Positions 6,136 to 13,930 of a DNA stretch of 16,294 nt are shown one piece after another. The DNA is from JAAYUK01 sp035319145 (GTDB taxonomy: Bacteria > Nitrospirota > Thermodesulfovibrionia > Thermodesulfovibrionales > Dissulfurispiraceae), in NCBI GenBank assembly GCA_035319145.1, contig DATHDH010000037.1:1-16294 (forward strand), given 5' to 3'. A model generated the notes under the pieces. The model did no database searches. It was given only the letters and a program-made list of their open reading frames with translations, and was not told the origin of the DNA. The position numbers and the translations under genes were made by a program. Numbering within the stretch: the stretch's first letter is position 1; every line of letters starts with the position of its first letter.

Positions 6136-7465
6136 AAATCCTTTTGCGCAGAAAGGCCGGAATATCATATTCGTCATCCACATCAAAGAGCGACTCTTTC
6201 GGCTTGCTCGGTTCCGGTTTCTTTTCCGTCGGTTCAGCGCCCGCATGTGCAACAATCGCCCTCTCCGGCTGTAATGTCTGAACAGGCGCCGCTTCTGCCG
6301 CCGGCGCAGGTGCAACCGCAACAGAGGGCGACGCGACAGCATGGATCTGAACCACCGGCCTGACGGACGACGCTGGAAGCACGGCAGGCCGCGGTGTTTC
6401 GCGCGCGACAGGAACCGTCTTTGCGAGGATCCGATCGGTCGCGCCCAGCGCAAGAGGTTCTTTCGTCGGCGTCCACTGCCTCACATTCGGCAGGACCGCC
6501 TTATCCGTCCGCTCCTCGAATCCGGTTGCGATGACCGTCACCCGGACCTCGTCTTCCATATCCGGATTGATGACGGCGCCGAGTATGATATTTGCATCCT
6601 CTGCCGATGCGTCATGAATAAGCGATGCAGCTTCCTGCACCGCATCGAGCGGCATGTTGATGCCTCCGGTGATGTTAATCAGAATGCCGCGGGAACCGTC
6701 GATTGAAGAGTCTTCGAGCAGCTGGTTCGAAATGGCGCGCTTGGCCGCCTCGAAAGCACCGCCCTCGCCCTTGCCGCTGCCGACGCCGATAACAGCGCGG
6801 CCGCCGTTCTGCATCACCGATTTCACATCCGCGAAATCAAGGTTAATGAGCCCCGGGATGAGGATAAGGTCGGATATGCCCTGTATCGCCTGGCGCAGGA
6901 CATCGTTCGCGATGGAAAACGATTTCAGCAGCGGCGCGCCTTTGCCGGCAACGGCAATAATACGGTCGTTCGGGATGACGATCAGCGTGTCGACATTCGG
7001 CCTGAGTTCGCGTATTCCTTCGTCGGCCCGCATAGCGCGCTTCTTCCCTTCATAAAAGAAGGGCCGCGTGACTACACCGACCGCTATAATGCCGAGCGCC
7101 CTGGCTATGCCTGCAATAATCGGCGATGCGCCCGTGCCGGTCCCGCCGCCCATGCCGGCAGTGATGAAAACCATATCGGCGCCTTCCAGAGCGGCTGCTA
7201 TGGCATCTTTGTCTTCGGCTGCGGCCTGCCGTCCGAGTTCGGGGTCAGCCCCGGCGCCGAGGCCGCGTGTTACCTGACCGCCGATCTGTATCTTGACCGG
7301 CGCAAGCGAGGCATCAAGATGCTGCCGGTCGGTATTGACGGCAATGAATTCCACGCCGTATATATTCGCCGCAATCATGCTGTTGATGGCATTGCCGCCC
7401 CCGCCGCCGACCCCAACGACCTTCAGCTTGGCAACGGGTCTGTCCACTTCCTGCAATTCAAACAT
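6134..7465 (-). CDS. ftsZ: Cell division protein FtsZ
   Basis: FtsZ is the tubulin-like GTPase that forms the Z-ring. The protein is 443 residues from ATG 7465. VGVGGGGGNAINSM (17-30) starts the nucleotide site, GMGGGTGTGASP (104-115) is the tubulin signature loop, and NLDFADVK (208-215) is the T7 loop with catalytic Asp209 and Asp213. The globular domain ends near 318. A variable linker rich in Ala, Pro and Val follows (about 320-425), and the C-terminal peptide DEYDIPAFLRKRI (431-443) is the conserved tail that binds FtsA and other partners. The open frame extends 14 codons further (to 7507), but the ATG at 7465 has AGGAGG 7-8 bp upstream and starts in the family-typical place. It is 11 bp after ftsA and followed by the small cysteine-rich ORF. 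Confidence 0.98.
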   Translation of the reverse strand: MFELQEVDRPVAKLKVVGVGGGGGNAINSMIAANIYGVEFIAVNTDRQHLDASLAPVKIQIGGQVTRGLGAGADPELGRQAAAEDKDAIAAALEGADMVFITAGMGGGTGTGASPIIAGIARALGIIAVGVVTRPFFYEGKKRAMRADEGIRELRPNVDTLIVIPNDRIIAVAGKGAPLLKSFSIANDVLRQAIQGISDLILIPGLINLDFADVKSVMQNGGRAVIGVGSGKGEGGAFEAAKRAISNQLLEDSSIDGSRGILINITGGINMPLDAVQEAASLIHDASAEDANIILGAVINPDMEDEVRVTVIATGFEERTDKAVLPNVRQWTPTKEPLALGATDRILAKTVPVARETPRPAVLPASSVRPVVQIHAVASPSVAVAPAPAAEAAPVQTLQPERAIVAHAGAEPTEKKPEPSKPKESLFDVDDEYDIPAFLRKRI

Positions 7466-7472
7466 GGTGATG

Positions 7473-7478
7473 CCTCCT
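7473..7478 (-). promoter_or_regulatory. Ribosome binding site of ftsZ, overlapping the ftsA stop codon
   Basis: AGGAGG on the minus strand includes part of the ftsA TAG stop (7477-7479) and fixes the ftsZ start at 7465. It implies translational coupling of ftsA and ftsZ. Confidence 0.75.
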
Positions 7479-8763
7479 ACCTTTTCCCCAGGAAATTCTT
7501 GAACCATCCGCTCATCGTCGCCGCAATGCGTTGAAACATCTGCGACGGATCGCCGAGCTCAGCCGTCTGCTCCTGTGATTCAGCCGTGTACAAGACCAGG
7601 CCGATGCCGGTCGCATACATGGGATGACTCAACTCAGGCGCCTGCGAGCGGACACGCCGGCGTTCCGATGACCTCGCAACAACCGACGGATCCGGAACCG
7701 AGACCTCCGGATATCCGATGCGTACCGGCATGCGGAGCACTGCGGCTGCATAAGGCTCCAGTCCTGAAAGCAGCGAACTGCCGCCGGTCAGAACCGTCTG
7801 TGAAATATCGGCTCCGGAAAAGCGCACCTCATCTATCTCTTTCATGACGAGTTCGAGCGTCTCTTCCGCACGCGGCTGAATAATGGAGGAGATATCTTTG
7901 GCAGAGATCGTTTTGACATGGCCATTGGCAAGGGCAACCTTGATCGGACGTTTTTCCTGCCGCTCATCGCACGACACCGAGCCGAACATCTTCTTGATGC
8001 GCTCGGCCTCTGGGAAGGAAACTTCGAGCCCGACAGAAAGGTCGTTCGTAAAGTGATTGCCACCGATGCCAAGCACCGCAGTCTTCACAAGCCAGCCGTC
8101 ACGGTAGACCGCGATATCGGTCGTGCCCCCGCCGATATCGACAAGCGCAACGCCTTGGGAGCGCTCCCGGGCAGTAAGCGTTGCTTCCGCGGAGGCAATC
8201 GGCTGCAAAACAATATCTGAAATCGTTATCCCCGCATTCGAGCATGCCTTCAGCAAATTCTGCACTGCGGCCACGGCGCCGGTTACAACGGTAACCTTGA
8301 CATCGAGTCGCATCCCCGCGAGGCCAACCGGGTCCTTGATGCCGCCCTGGCCGTCGAGGATAAAGTCCGTCGGCAAGACATGCAGGATCTCCCGATCCTG
8401 CGGCACATATGCAGCGCTGGCCGCATCAAGCGCCATGGCAATATCCTGAGACGTGACCTTCTTTCCCTTAAGATTCGTTCCTCCCTCGCTGCTGATGCTC
8501 TTGATATGACTGCCGGCAATCCCGACACAGACCGAAAGCGAGCGATCTCCGGATTGCACCGTCTCCGATATTGCACGACGAATGGCGTCGGCAGCTGCAT
8601 CGGCATCAATCACAACACCTTTGCGCAGACCGGTCGAAGGGAATGTCCTGGCAGATGTGACCGAAACTCCATCATTGCTTGTCTGCCCGGTAACGACGCA
8701 TATCTTCGTCGTGCCGACATCGAGGCCGATGACGCCTCCGTTAGTGTTTCTTTGCCTGCCCAT
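7477..8763 (-). CDS. ftsA: Cell division protein FtsA
   Basis: FtsA is the actin-like ATPase that tethers FtsZ to the membrane and recruits later divisome proteins. It is 428 residues from ATG 8763. GLDVGTTK (13-20) is phosphate loop 1, VDIGGGTTDIAV (208-219) phosphate loop 2, and LTGGSSLLSG (325-334) the adenosine motif. The 1C domain unique to FtsA lies between about 80 and 165 (GIAGSHIKSI near 82-91). The last about 15 residues (ATMSGWFKNFLGKR) form the amphipathic membrane-targeting helix. An in-frame ATG at 8781 would add six residues; both starts have short-spaced ribosome sites (GGGAG and AGGAA), and 8763 was preferred because it matches family N-termini. The gene overlaps the end of ftsQ by about 23 bp. 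Confidence 0.96.
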   Translation of the reverse strand: MGRQRNTNGGVIGLDVGTTKICVVTGQTSNDGVSVTSARTFPSTGLRKGVVIDADAAADAIRRAISETVQSGDRSLSVCVGIAGSHIKSISSEGGTNLKGKKVTSQDIAMALDAASAAYVPQDREILHVLPTDFILDGQGGIKDPVGLAGMRLDVKVTVVTGAVAAVQNLLKACSNAGITISDIVLQPIASAEATLTARERSQGVALVDIGGGTTDIAVYRDGWLVKTAVLGIGGNHFTNDLSVGLEVSFPEAERIKKMFGSVSCDERQEKRPIKVALANGHVKTISAKDISSIIQPRAEETLELVMKEIDEVRFSGADISQTVLTGGSSLLSGLEPYAAAVLRMPVRIGYPEVSVPDPSVVARSSERRRVRSQAPELSHPMYATGIGLVLYTAESQEQTAELGDPSQMFQRIAATMSGWFKNFLGKR

Positions 8764-9541
8764 GCGCTCCCAGCTTCCCATCGGTTCCTACGGTCGCAAC
8801 ATCCTGATTCACAGGTTTTACCACAATACGGTTTGCAAAACGCAGGTCGATATACTCCACCTTGATATTCCGCTTCGCAATCTCTTCCCTGACGAACTGG
8901 AGGTCGTTCAATTTCCGCTCGAAATCCCCTGCCCCTATCTTGATGGATACGTCATCAAGATGCAGCGTAATATCCTCGGGTCTCGTGCCGGTTACGACGA
9001 CGGAACCGTTTCCTGCAAATCCTCCGCGCTTCGCATGCACCGTCTCGATAAACCCGAGGGCTTCCGAATAGGCGTCCTTCATATGCACCGGATCGATAGT
9101 ACGAATGACCGGAAGAAAGTGCGTTGGGACGCTTTTCAGGTCCTCCAGCAGAACGCCATCGCGATCGATGAGGTACGTATGCCCCTGAAATTCAAGCAAC
9201 GCACGAGGCACGGCTTCAACTACCCGCACCGACACGCGGCCGGCGAGATCCTTCCTGATTGCGGCATCCTTGACCCACGGCGACTTCAGCACGCGAGCCT
9301 TCAATTCAGCGCTCGACACGGAAAACAATTCGTCTCCCCGCCTGAGATGCAGAAGGCTCACGATATCCTCAGCCTTCAAATGATGACTTCCGGAAATGGC
9401 AATATCGTGCACCACGACGATTTTTTTTGCCAGCAGAAAAGATCCGACGAAACAGGCAAGACAGATGCATCCGAGAACTGCGCTGTAAAAAAGAGTTCTC
9501 CGCTCTTTCAGGGTTTCAAGAGGGCGCTGATTCCGCATCAT
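8741..9541 (-). CDS. ftsQ: Cell division protein FtsQ
   Basis: FtsQ is a bitopic divisome protein that links early cytoplasmic and late periplasmic steps through FtsB and FtsL. It has 266 residues: a short cytoplasmic N-terminus, one transmembrane helix (about 17-38), a POTRA domain (about 43-110, starting VVVHDIAISGSHHLKAEDI, with SPWVKDAAIRKDLAGRVSVRV), then the FtsQ-type beta domain with TYLIDRDGVLL (122-132) and YIDLRFANRIVVK (230-242). The C-terminal tail is Gly/Lys-rich and looks unstructured. The ATG overlaps the ddl stop as ATGA (9538-9541), so it is translationally coupled; a second ATG follows immediately. Confidence 0.94.
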   Translation of the reverse strand: MMRNQRPLETLKERRTLFYSAVLGCICLACFVGSFLLAKKIVVVHDIAISGSHHLKAEDIVSLLHLRRGDELFSVSSAELKARVLKSPWVKDAAIRKDLAGRVSVRVVEAVPRALLEFQGHTYLIDRDGVLLEDLKSVPTHFLPVIRTIDPVHMKDAYSEALGFIETVHAKRGGFAGNGSVVVTGTRPEDITLHLDDVSIKIGAGDFERKLNDLQFVREEIAKRNIKVEYIDLRFANRIVVKPVNQDVATVGTDGKLGAHGQAKKH

Positions 9542-10455
9542 GCCGTTGTCTTCTCCAGAGCCAGCCGCAACATTTCCTCAACGAGATCGCCGAACGACAA
9601 ACCCGCAAGCCCAGCAATCTTCGGAAGAAGGCTCGTTTCGGTCAATCCGGGAACAGTATTGACTTCGAGCACGAACGGCGTGCCGTCTTCCGCAACGATG
9701 AGATCCACCCTCGTCGCGCCGCAACAGCCAAGTGCCTGATGCGCCTTGAGCCCGGTCTCACATGCCCGTTCATACACAACCGCAACGAGTTCCGGAGGGA
9801 GGATATAGTTCGTCTTCTCTGATTTATACTTGGCCTCGTAATCATAGAATTCGCGGGATGGCCGAACCTCCACCCCTCCGAGCATGCGCGAGCCGAGAAT
9901 GCCGATTTGTATCTCTTTGCCTCGAATATATTGTTCGATAATAATTGTAGTGCCGTAACGGAATGCCTCCCTCATAGCGGCTTGCACGCCACCCGCGTCT
10001 TTGACTATCGTAACGCCGATGCTCGATCCCTGTGCAACCGGCTTTACCACCCACGGTAGAGCAAACGGAACAGCAGGCATGTCCGACGTCTTCTGTTTCA
10101 CGAGTACATATTGCGCAACAGGAAGGTGGTGTTCGCGAAAAAGCACTTTGGATGCTTCCTTGTCCATCGCCAGGGCTGAAGCCAGTATGCCGGAGCCGGT
10201 ATAAGGGATCTCCATGACCTCGAGCATGCCTTGCAGGGCACCGTTTTCACCGTGCCCGCCATGCAGGGCGATAAATGCCGCATCGATCTTTTCACGCACC
10301 AGGGTTTCTGCAACAGTGCGGTCAGGGTCAATATGATGGACGTTGTATCCGCGCTCTTTCAGGGCGTGAAAGACGGCTGCGCCGCTCCGGAGCGAGACAT
10401 CGCGCTCGGCAGATGTCCCCCCCGCGAGCACCCCGATTTTCTTCTTCGTTATCAT
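9538..10455 (-). CDS. ddl: D-alanine--D-alanine ligase
   Basis: Ddl joins two D-Ala with ATP in the cytoplasm, giving the dipeptide that MurF adds to the peptidoglycan precursor. It has 305 residues, typical of the DdlB type. GGTSAERDVSLRSG (12-25) opens the N-terminal domain, HGGHGENG (65-72) is conserved, and KPVAQGSSIGV (138-148) is the ATP-grasp loop. YDYEAKY (204-210) has the Tyr pattern of D-Ala-D-Ala enzymes rather than the D-lactate-forming VanA type, so no vancomycin-resistance specificity is expected. GATRVDLI (246-253) and LEVNTVPGLTETS (263-275) complete the active site. The ATG at 10455 has AAGGGGG upstream. The 61-bp gap after murB is the widest in this part of the cluster. Confidence 0.97.
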   Translation of the reverse strand: MITKKKIGVLAGGTSAERDVSLRSGAAVFHALKERGYNVHHIDPDRTVAETLVREKIDAAFIALHGGHGENGALQGMLEVMEIPYTGSGILASALAMDKEASKVLFREHHLPVAQYVLVKQKTSDMPAVPFALPWVVKPVAQGSSIGVTIVKDAGGVQAAMREAFRYGTTIIIEQYIRGKEIQIGILGSRMLGGVEVRPSREFYDYEAKYKSEKTNYILPPELVAVVYERACETGLKAHQALGCCGATRVDLIVAEDGTPFVLEVNTVPGLTETSLLPKIAGLAGLSFGDLVEEMLRLALEKTTA

Positions 10456-10477
10456 AGGCCCCCTTATAGAATCCCAT

Positions 10478-10483
10478 AGTATA
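10478..10483 (-). promoter_or_regulatory. Candidate -10 box in the murB-ddl gap
   Basis: TATACT on the minus strand (5 of 6 consensus bases) lies 22 bp before the ddl ATG. No acceptable -35 is found at 16-18 bp (TTTCCG at 19 bp is the best). An internal promoter for ddl-ftsQAZ is possible but weakly supported. Confidence 0.3.
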
Positions 10484-10516
10484 GCAGACCAATCGACGGC
10501 CCCGGAAATGTCCTAT

Positions 10517-11422
10517 TTACCAGTCTCCGATTAGGCGGATCTCCGGCTCAAGGAGAATCCCGAAGCACTCGAAGACCCGTCGTGAAACTTCCTCCATCAG
10601 TCTGCGATAATCGGCCGCATGTCCGCCGCCAAGATTGACGAAGAAATTTGCATGCAGAGAACTCACCTCGACATTGCCGACCCGCATGTCTTTGCATCCC
10701 GCTCGATCTATCAACGCCCCCGCTGCTTCTCCAGGAGGATTTCTGAAGACACAGCCCGCGGAGCGCTCGCCGACAGGCTGACTTGCCGACTTTTCGGCTT
10801 TATAATCTGCCATCCTTTTTCGTATCGCATCAGGTGAATCCTGTCCCAATTGAAGAACGACCGACGCAATCAGCGCTCCCGTCGGCAGAGAAGTCTTACG
10901 ATACTGCATACCGAGCGCTACGGCGTCGAAGGATGCTTCAGGACTCGATGCGGAAAGGACGGTAGCCGACTTGAGAACATCTTGCATTTCAACGCCGAAT
11001 GATCCTGCATTCCCGGCGACGGCACCGCCCAATGTCCCCGGAATCCCGGAGAGCCCTTCGAGGCCGCCTAGTCCAGCTTCCGCTGCAAGATGAAGCATGC
11101 TCTGCAGCGGAACCCCGGCATCGGCACGTATCATTCCTTGTGCCGCATCAACGTTCACCGTCCTGAGCAGTTCAGTCGAAATGACTGCTCCGCGGACCCC
11201 TTTGTCGCTGACCAGTATATTTGAGCCTTTCCCGAGTATCAGGTAGGGAATTTCTTCGGTCCGGAGCATGAGAAACAGCTCAGGCAACTGGTTATGGTCA
11301 GGCATGAGCAGAATATCGGCCGCGCCGCCGATGGCCGTGTAAACCCGGCCGGAGAGCAGCTCATTGCATCGAAAGGAGACCTTTCGCTCGCGGCACCATG
11401 CAATGACGGGCTTCAAATGCAT
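10517..11422 (-). CDS. murB: UDP-N-acetylenolpyruvoylglucosamine reductase MurB
   Basis: MurB reduces UDP-GlcNAc-enolpyruvate to UDP-MurNAc with FAD and NADPH. At 301 residues it is the shorter (type II) form. FAD-binding segments are GGAADILL (32-39), LGKGSNILV (63-71) and GIPGTLGGAVAGNAG (126-140). YRKTSLP (174-180) carries the substrate Arg (Arg159 in E. coli). The catalytic region reads SAGCVFRNP (221-229), so the proton-donating Ser (Ser229 in E. coli) is replaced by Cys224. HANFFVN (258-264) and LEPEIRLIG (291-299) with the conserved Glu close the site. The ATG is 2 bp from the murC stop with a modest AAGG site, implying coupling. Cys at this position probably still works, since everything else is intact. 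Confidence 0.96.
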   Translation of the reverse strand: MHLKPVIAWCRERKVSFRCNELLSGRVYTAIGGAADILLMPDHNQLPELFLMLRTEEIPYLILGKGSNILVSDKGVRGAVISTELLRTVNVDAAQGMIRADAGVPLQSMLHLAAEAGLGGLEGLSGIPGTLGGAVAGNAGSFGVEMQDVLKSATVLSASSPEASFDAVALGMQYRKTSLPTGALIASVVLQLGQDSPDAIRKRMADYKAEKSASQPVGERSAGCVFRNPPGEAAGALIDRAGCKDMRVGNVEVSSLHANFFVNLGGGHAADYRRLMEEVSRRVFECFGILLEPEIRLIGDW

Positions 11423-11424
11423 AG

Positions 11425-12825
11425 CTATCCGCCTTCAGTTCCCCCGCCGGACCGGCTTAGCAGCAGATTCAGGACACGTTCTCCTATTTTAAAAACATCG
11501 CCGGCGCCGAGGGTGAATAATATGTCGCCGGGCCGCAGAAATCCTGAGAGTTCTTGAGCGGCGCGCTCTTTGTCCGGCAAATAGTGCACATTGTCGAATC
11601 CGCCTGCCGTGATCATGCGGCACAGCTCTGACGATGAAACCCCTTCGATAGCCGGTTCTCCGGCCGAATAGATATCGAGCAGGAACACAATATCCGCATC
11701 TCGAAAACAGTCGGCAAAGGAGCCCATGAGGTCTCGCGTCCTCGTATACCGGTGAGGCTGAAAAAGAACAACGATGCGGCGGTCGTTGAAGCACCGGCGG
11801 GCCGCACTCAGCACGGCCTGCAGCTCCGTCGGATGATGTCCGTAGTCATCATAGACACTGATGCCGCTCACCTCACCTTTGCATTCAAACCGCCTGTGGA
11901 CTCCCCCGAAATGCGCAAGCGCCCTCCGGATAATCTCGATGGGGATCCTGAGTTCAAGGGCAGCGGCTATCGTGCTGAGACTGTTCAGGACGTTGTGAAT
12001 GCCGGGCATCGGCAGAGAAAAGGTCCCAAGTTTTTCACCGCGATACGATACGTCGTACTGCATGCGCGGGCCGTTGCTCGTAATATTCGCCGCGGAGATA
12101 TCAGCCTCTTCCGAGAGTCCGTACGTGACGATGCGCCTTGTGATCTGCGGGAGTATCTCCCGGACGAACGCGTTCTCGCGACAGACGATCGCCACCCCGT
12201 AAAACGGCACTTTATTGATGAACGACACGAACGCCGACTTCAGCGATTCAAGGTCACGGAAAAAATCCATATGCTCGCGATCGATGTTCGTGATAACCGC
12301 AATCGTCGGCGATAGCTTGAGAAACGATCCGTCGCTCTCATCGGCCTCCGCCACGAGGAACTCTCCCTGTCCGAGCTTCGCATTGCTGCCGATGGCCTTC
12401 AGCTTTCCGCCGATAACGACGGTCGGGTCGAGGCCGCCCTCGCCCAGAATCGTTGCAAGCAACGATGTGGTAGTCGTCTTGCCGTGGGCGCCCGCCACAA
12501 GCACTCCGTACTTGAGACGCCCGAGTTCCGCGAGCATCTCTGCGCGGGGAATCACCGGTATCCCTTGTGCCCTCGCGGCAGAAACCTCGGGGTTCTCTGC
12601 CGAGACTGCCGATGATATCACGACAACATGGGATCTGCCGATATTGGCGGCGTGATGACCGATAAGAATGCGGATACCGAGATCTCGGAGACGGCGCGTC
12701 GTTTCCGATTCCTTCATGTCGGAACCGGTAACATCGTACCCCAGATTATGCAGGACCTCGGCTATGCCGCTCATGCCGACCCCGCCGATGCCTACAAAAT
12801 GAAGCGCCCTATAGTGCGTAAACAT
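11425..12825 (-). CDS. murC: UDP-N-acetylmuramate--L-alanine ligase MurC
   Basis: MurC adds L-Ala to UDP-MurNAc with ATP, the first peptide step of peptidoglycan synthesis. It has 466 residues, a normal length. GIGGVGMSG (12-20) binds the UDP moiety, AGAHGKTTTT (111-120) is the ATP P-loop, EADESDGSF (160-168) and TNIDREHMD (179-187) are the central Mur-ligase motifs, HRRFE (310-314) and YDDYGHHPTE (325-334) mark the C-terminal domain entry, and PHRYTRT (357-363) and LGAGDV (439-444) follow. HGKTT and YGHHPTE are MurC-type and separate it from Mpl or MurD. The ATG at 12825 has AGGAAGGG within the last codons of murG, 4 bp beyond its stop. A Gly-rich tail (SGGGTEGG) precedes murB. Confidence 0.98.
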   Translation of the reverse strand: MFTHYRALHFVGIGGVGMSGIAEVLHNLGYDVTGSDMKESETTRRLRDLGIRILIGHHAANIGRSHVVVISSAVSAENPEVSAARAQGIPVIPRAEMLAELGRLKYGVLVAGAHGKTTTTSLLATILGEGGLDPTVVIGGKLKAIGSNAKLGQGEFLVAEADESDGSFLKLSPTIAVITNIDREHMDFFRDLESLKSAFVSFINKVPFYGVAIVCRENAFVREILPQITRRIVTYGLSEEADISAANITSNGPRMQYDVSYRGEKLGTFSLPMPGIHNVLNSLSTIAAALELRIPIEIIRRALAHFGGVHRRFECKGEVSGISVYDDYGHHPTELQAVLSAARRCFNDRRIVVLFQPHRYTRTRDLMGSFADCFRDADIVFLLDIYSAGEPAIEGVSSSELCRMITAGGFDNVHYLPDKERAAQELSGFLRPGDILFTLGAGDVFKIGERVLNLLLSRSGGGTEGG

Positions 12826-12829
12826 ACAA

Positions 12830-13930
12830 TCATCCCTTCCTCATAAGACTCTGCGCGAGCTGAACAATCCGATCGGCGGCATCGACGCGGGCAAATGCAG
12901 TGGCGGCCTTCCTCATGTTTGATCGCAATGTTTCATCAAGATATAACGTACGGAACGATTCGGCCACCCGCTCGCCCGATAGTTCGTGATCGAGGATGAC
13001 CCGCGCGGCACCCATATCTTCAAGCTTCCGCGCATTCAACACCTGGTGATTGCCTGCAGCGTGCGGATAGGGAACAAGGATAACGGGTTTGCCGATGGCG
13101 GTAATCTCGGCGAGTGTCGTGGCCCCAGCCCGGCAGAGGACGAGATCCGCAAGAGCATAGGCTTCCGCCATGCGGTAAACAAAAGGAACTACAACAGCCG
13201 GCATGGCGGCGGAACGGTATGCGCTATCAACCACTCGGTGATCGGCCTCGCCGGTCTGGTGGATAAATTGGATGCTGTCGCGCAGGTCGGCCAGCAGCGG
13301 CAACGCCTCAGCAACCGCCAGATTGATCCGATGCGCCCCTGCGCTCCCGCCGAAGACGAATATGGTGAAGCGATCAGGCGAGAGCTGGAACGCCGAGCGG
13401 GCAGAGCGCTCATCGCAGTGCAACATTGCCTTGCGTACGGGGTTGCCGCTCAAGACGATCTTCCCCTGCGGGAACGCTGCAAGACTCTCCTGATAGGTGG
13501 CTGCGACCACATCGACAAGTTTTCCCAGTATGCGGTTCGCAAGCCCCGGCACGGCGTTCTGCTCATGCACCATCGTCGGGATCCCGTTGAAGTGCGCCGC
13601 GGCCACCAGCGAAACAGATGCATAGCCGCCGACGCCGATAACAAGGCGGGGCCGCAATCTTTTTACGAGAGCCCGGGCCTGAATCAGCGAATATGCAAAG
13701 AGCGCACCGGCCTTCAGCTTCTGGAAGGCCGATTTGCCGACAAAGCCGCGCCCCTTCAGAAAATGAATCTTGTAGCCTGCCTGCGGGATGATTCTCGCTT
13801 CGATCCCGTGTTCGGTGCCGACAAACGCAACCTCATCGGCGACGCCATGCTGCAGAAGCGCTTCCGCGATGGCCAGGCCGGGGAATACGTGGCCTCCGGT
13901 TCCGCCGCCTGCAATCAGAATGCGCGTCAC
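12830..13930 (-). CDS. murG: Lipid II synthase MurG (UDP-GlcNAc transferase)
   Basis: MurG is a GT-B glycosyltransferase on the inner face of the membrane that transfers GlcNAc to lipid I, making lipid II. From GTG 13930 it is 366 residues, matching the family. GGGTGGHVFPGLA (8-20) is G-loop 1, GGYAS (101-105) G-loop 2, HEQNAVPG (122-129) a conserved loop, GGSAGA (194-199) G-loop 3, HQTGE (224-228), CRAGATTLAEI (266-276) with the Glu that contacts the UDP ribose, and PHAAGNHQ (289-296). The frame is open to 13999 but the extra 23 residues are basic and unlike the family. The GTG has GGGGGA 6 bp upstream and overlaps the ftsW stop as GTGA, so it was chosen. Confidence 0.97.
   Translation of the reverse strand: MTRILIAGGGTGGHVFPGLAIAEALLQHGVADEVAFVGTEHGIEARIIPQAGYKIHFLKGRGFVGKSAFQKLKAGALFAYSLIQARALVKRLRPRLVIGVGGYASVSLVAAAHFNGIPTMVHEQNAVPGLANRILGKLVDVVAATYQESLAAFPQGKIVLSGNPVRKAMLHCDERSARSAFQLSPDRFTIFVFGGSAGAHRINLAVAEALPLLADLRDSIQFIHQTGEADHRVVDSAYRSAAMPAVVVPFVYRMAEAYALADLVLCRAGATTLAEITAIGKPVILVPYPHAAGNHQVLNARKLEDMGAARVILDHELSGERVAESFRTLYLDETLRSNMRKAATAFARVDAADRIVQLAQSLMRKG

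Noticed and set aside
7466..7507. Upstream FtsZ start adding 14 residues
   Set aside because: It would overlap the ftsA end, and the ATG at 7465 has an ideal AGGAGG site and a family-typical N-terminus.
8582..9739. 385-codon plus-strand open frame
   Set aside because: It lies antisense to parts of ftsA, ftsQ and ddl, whose identities are certain, and shows no family features; such frames are a by-product of GC-rich codon use.
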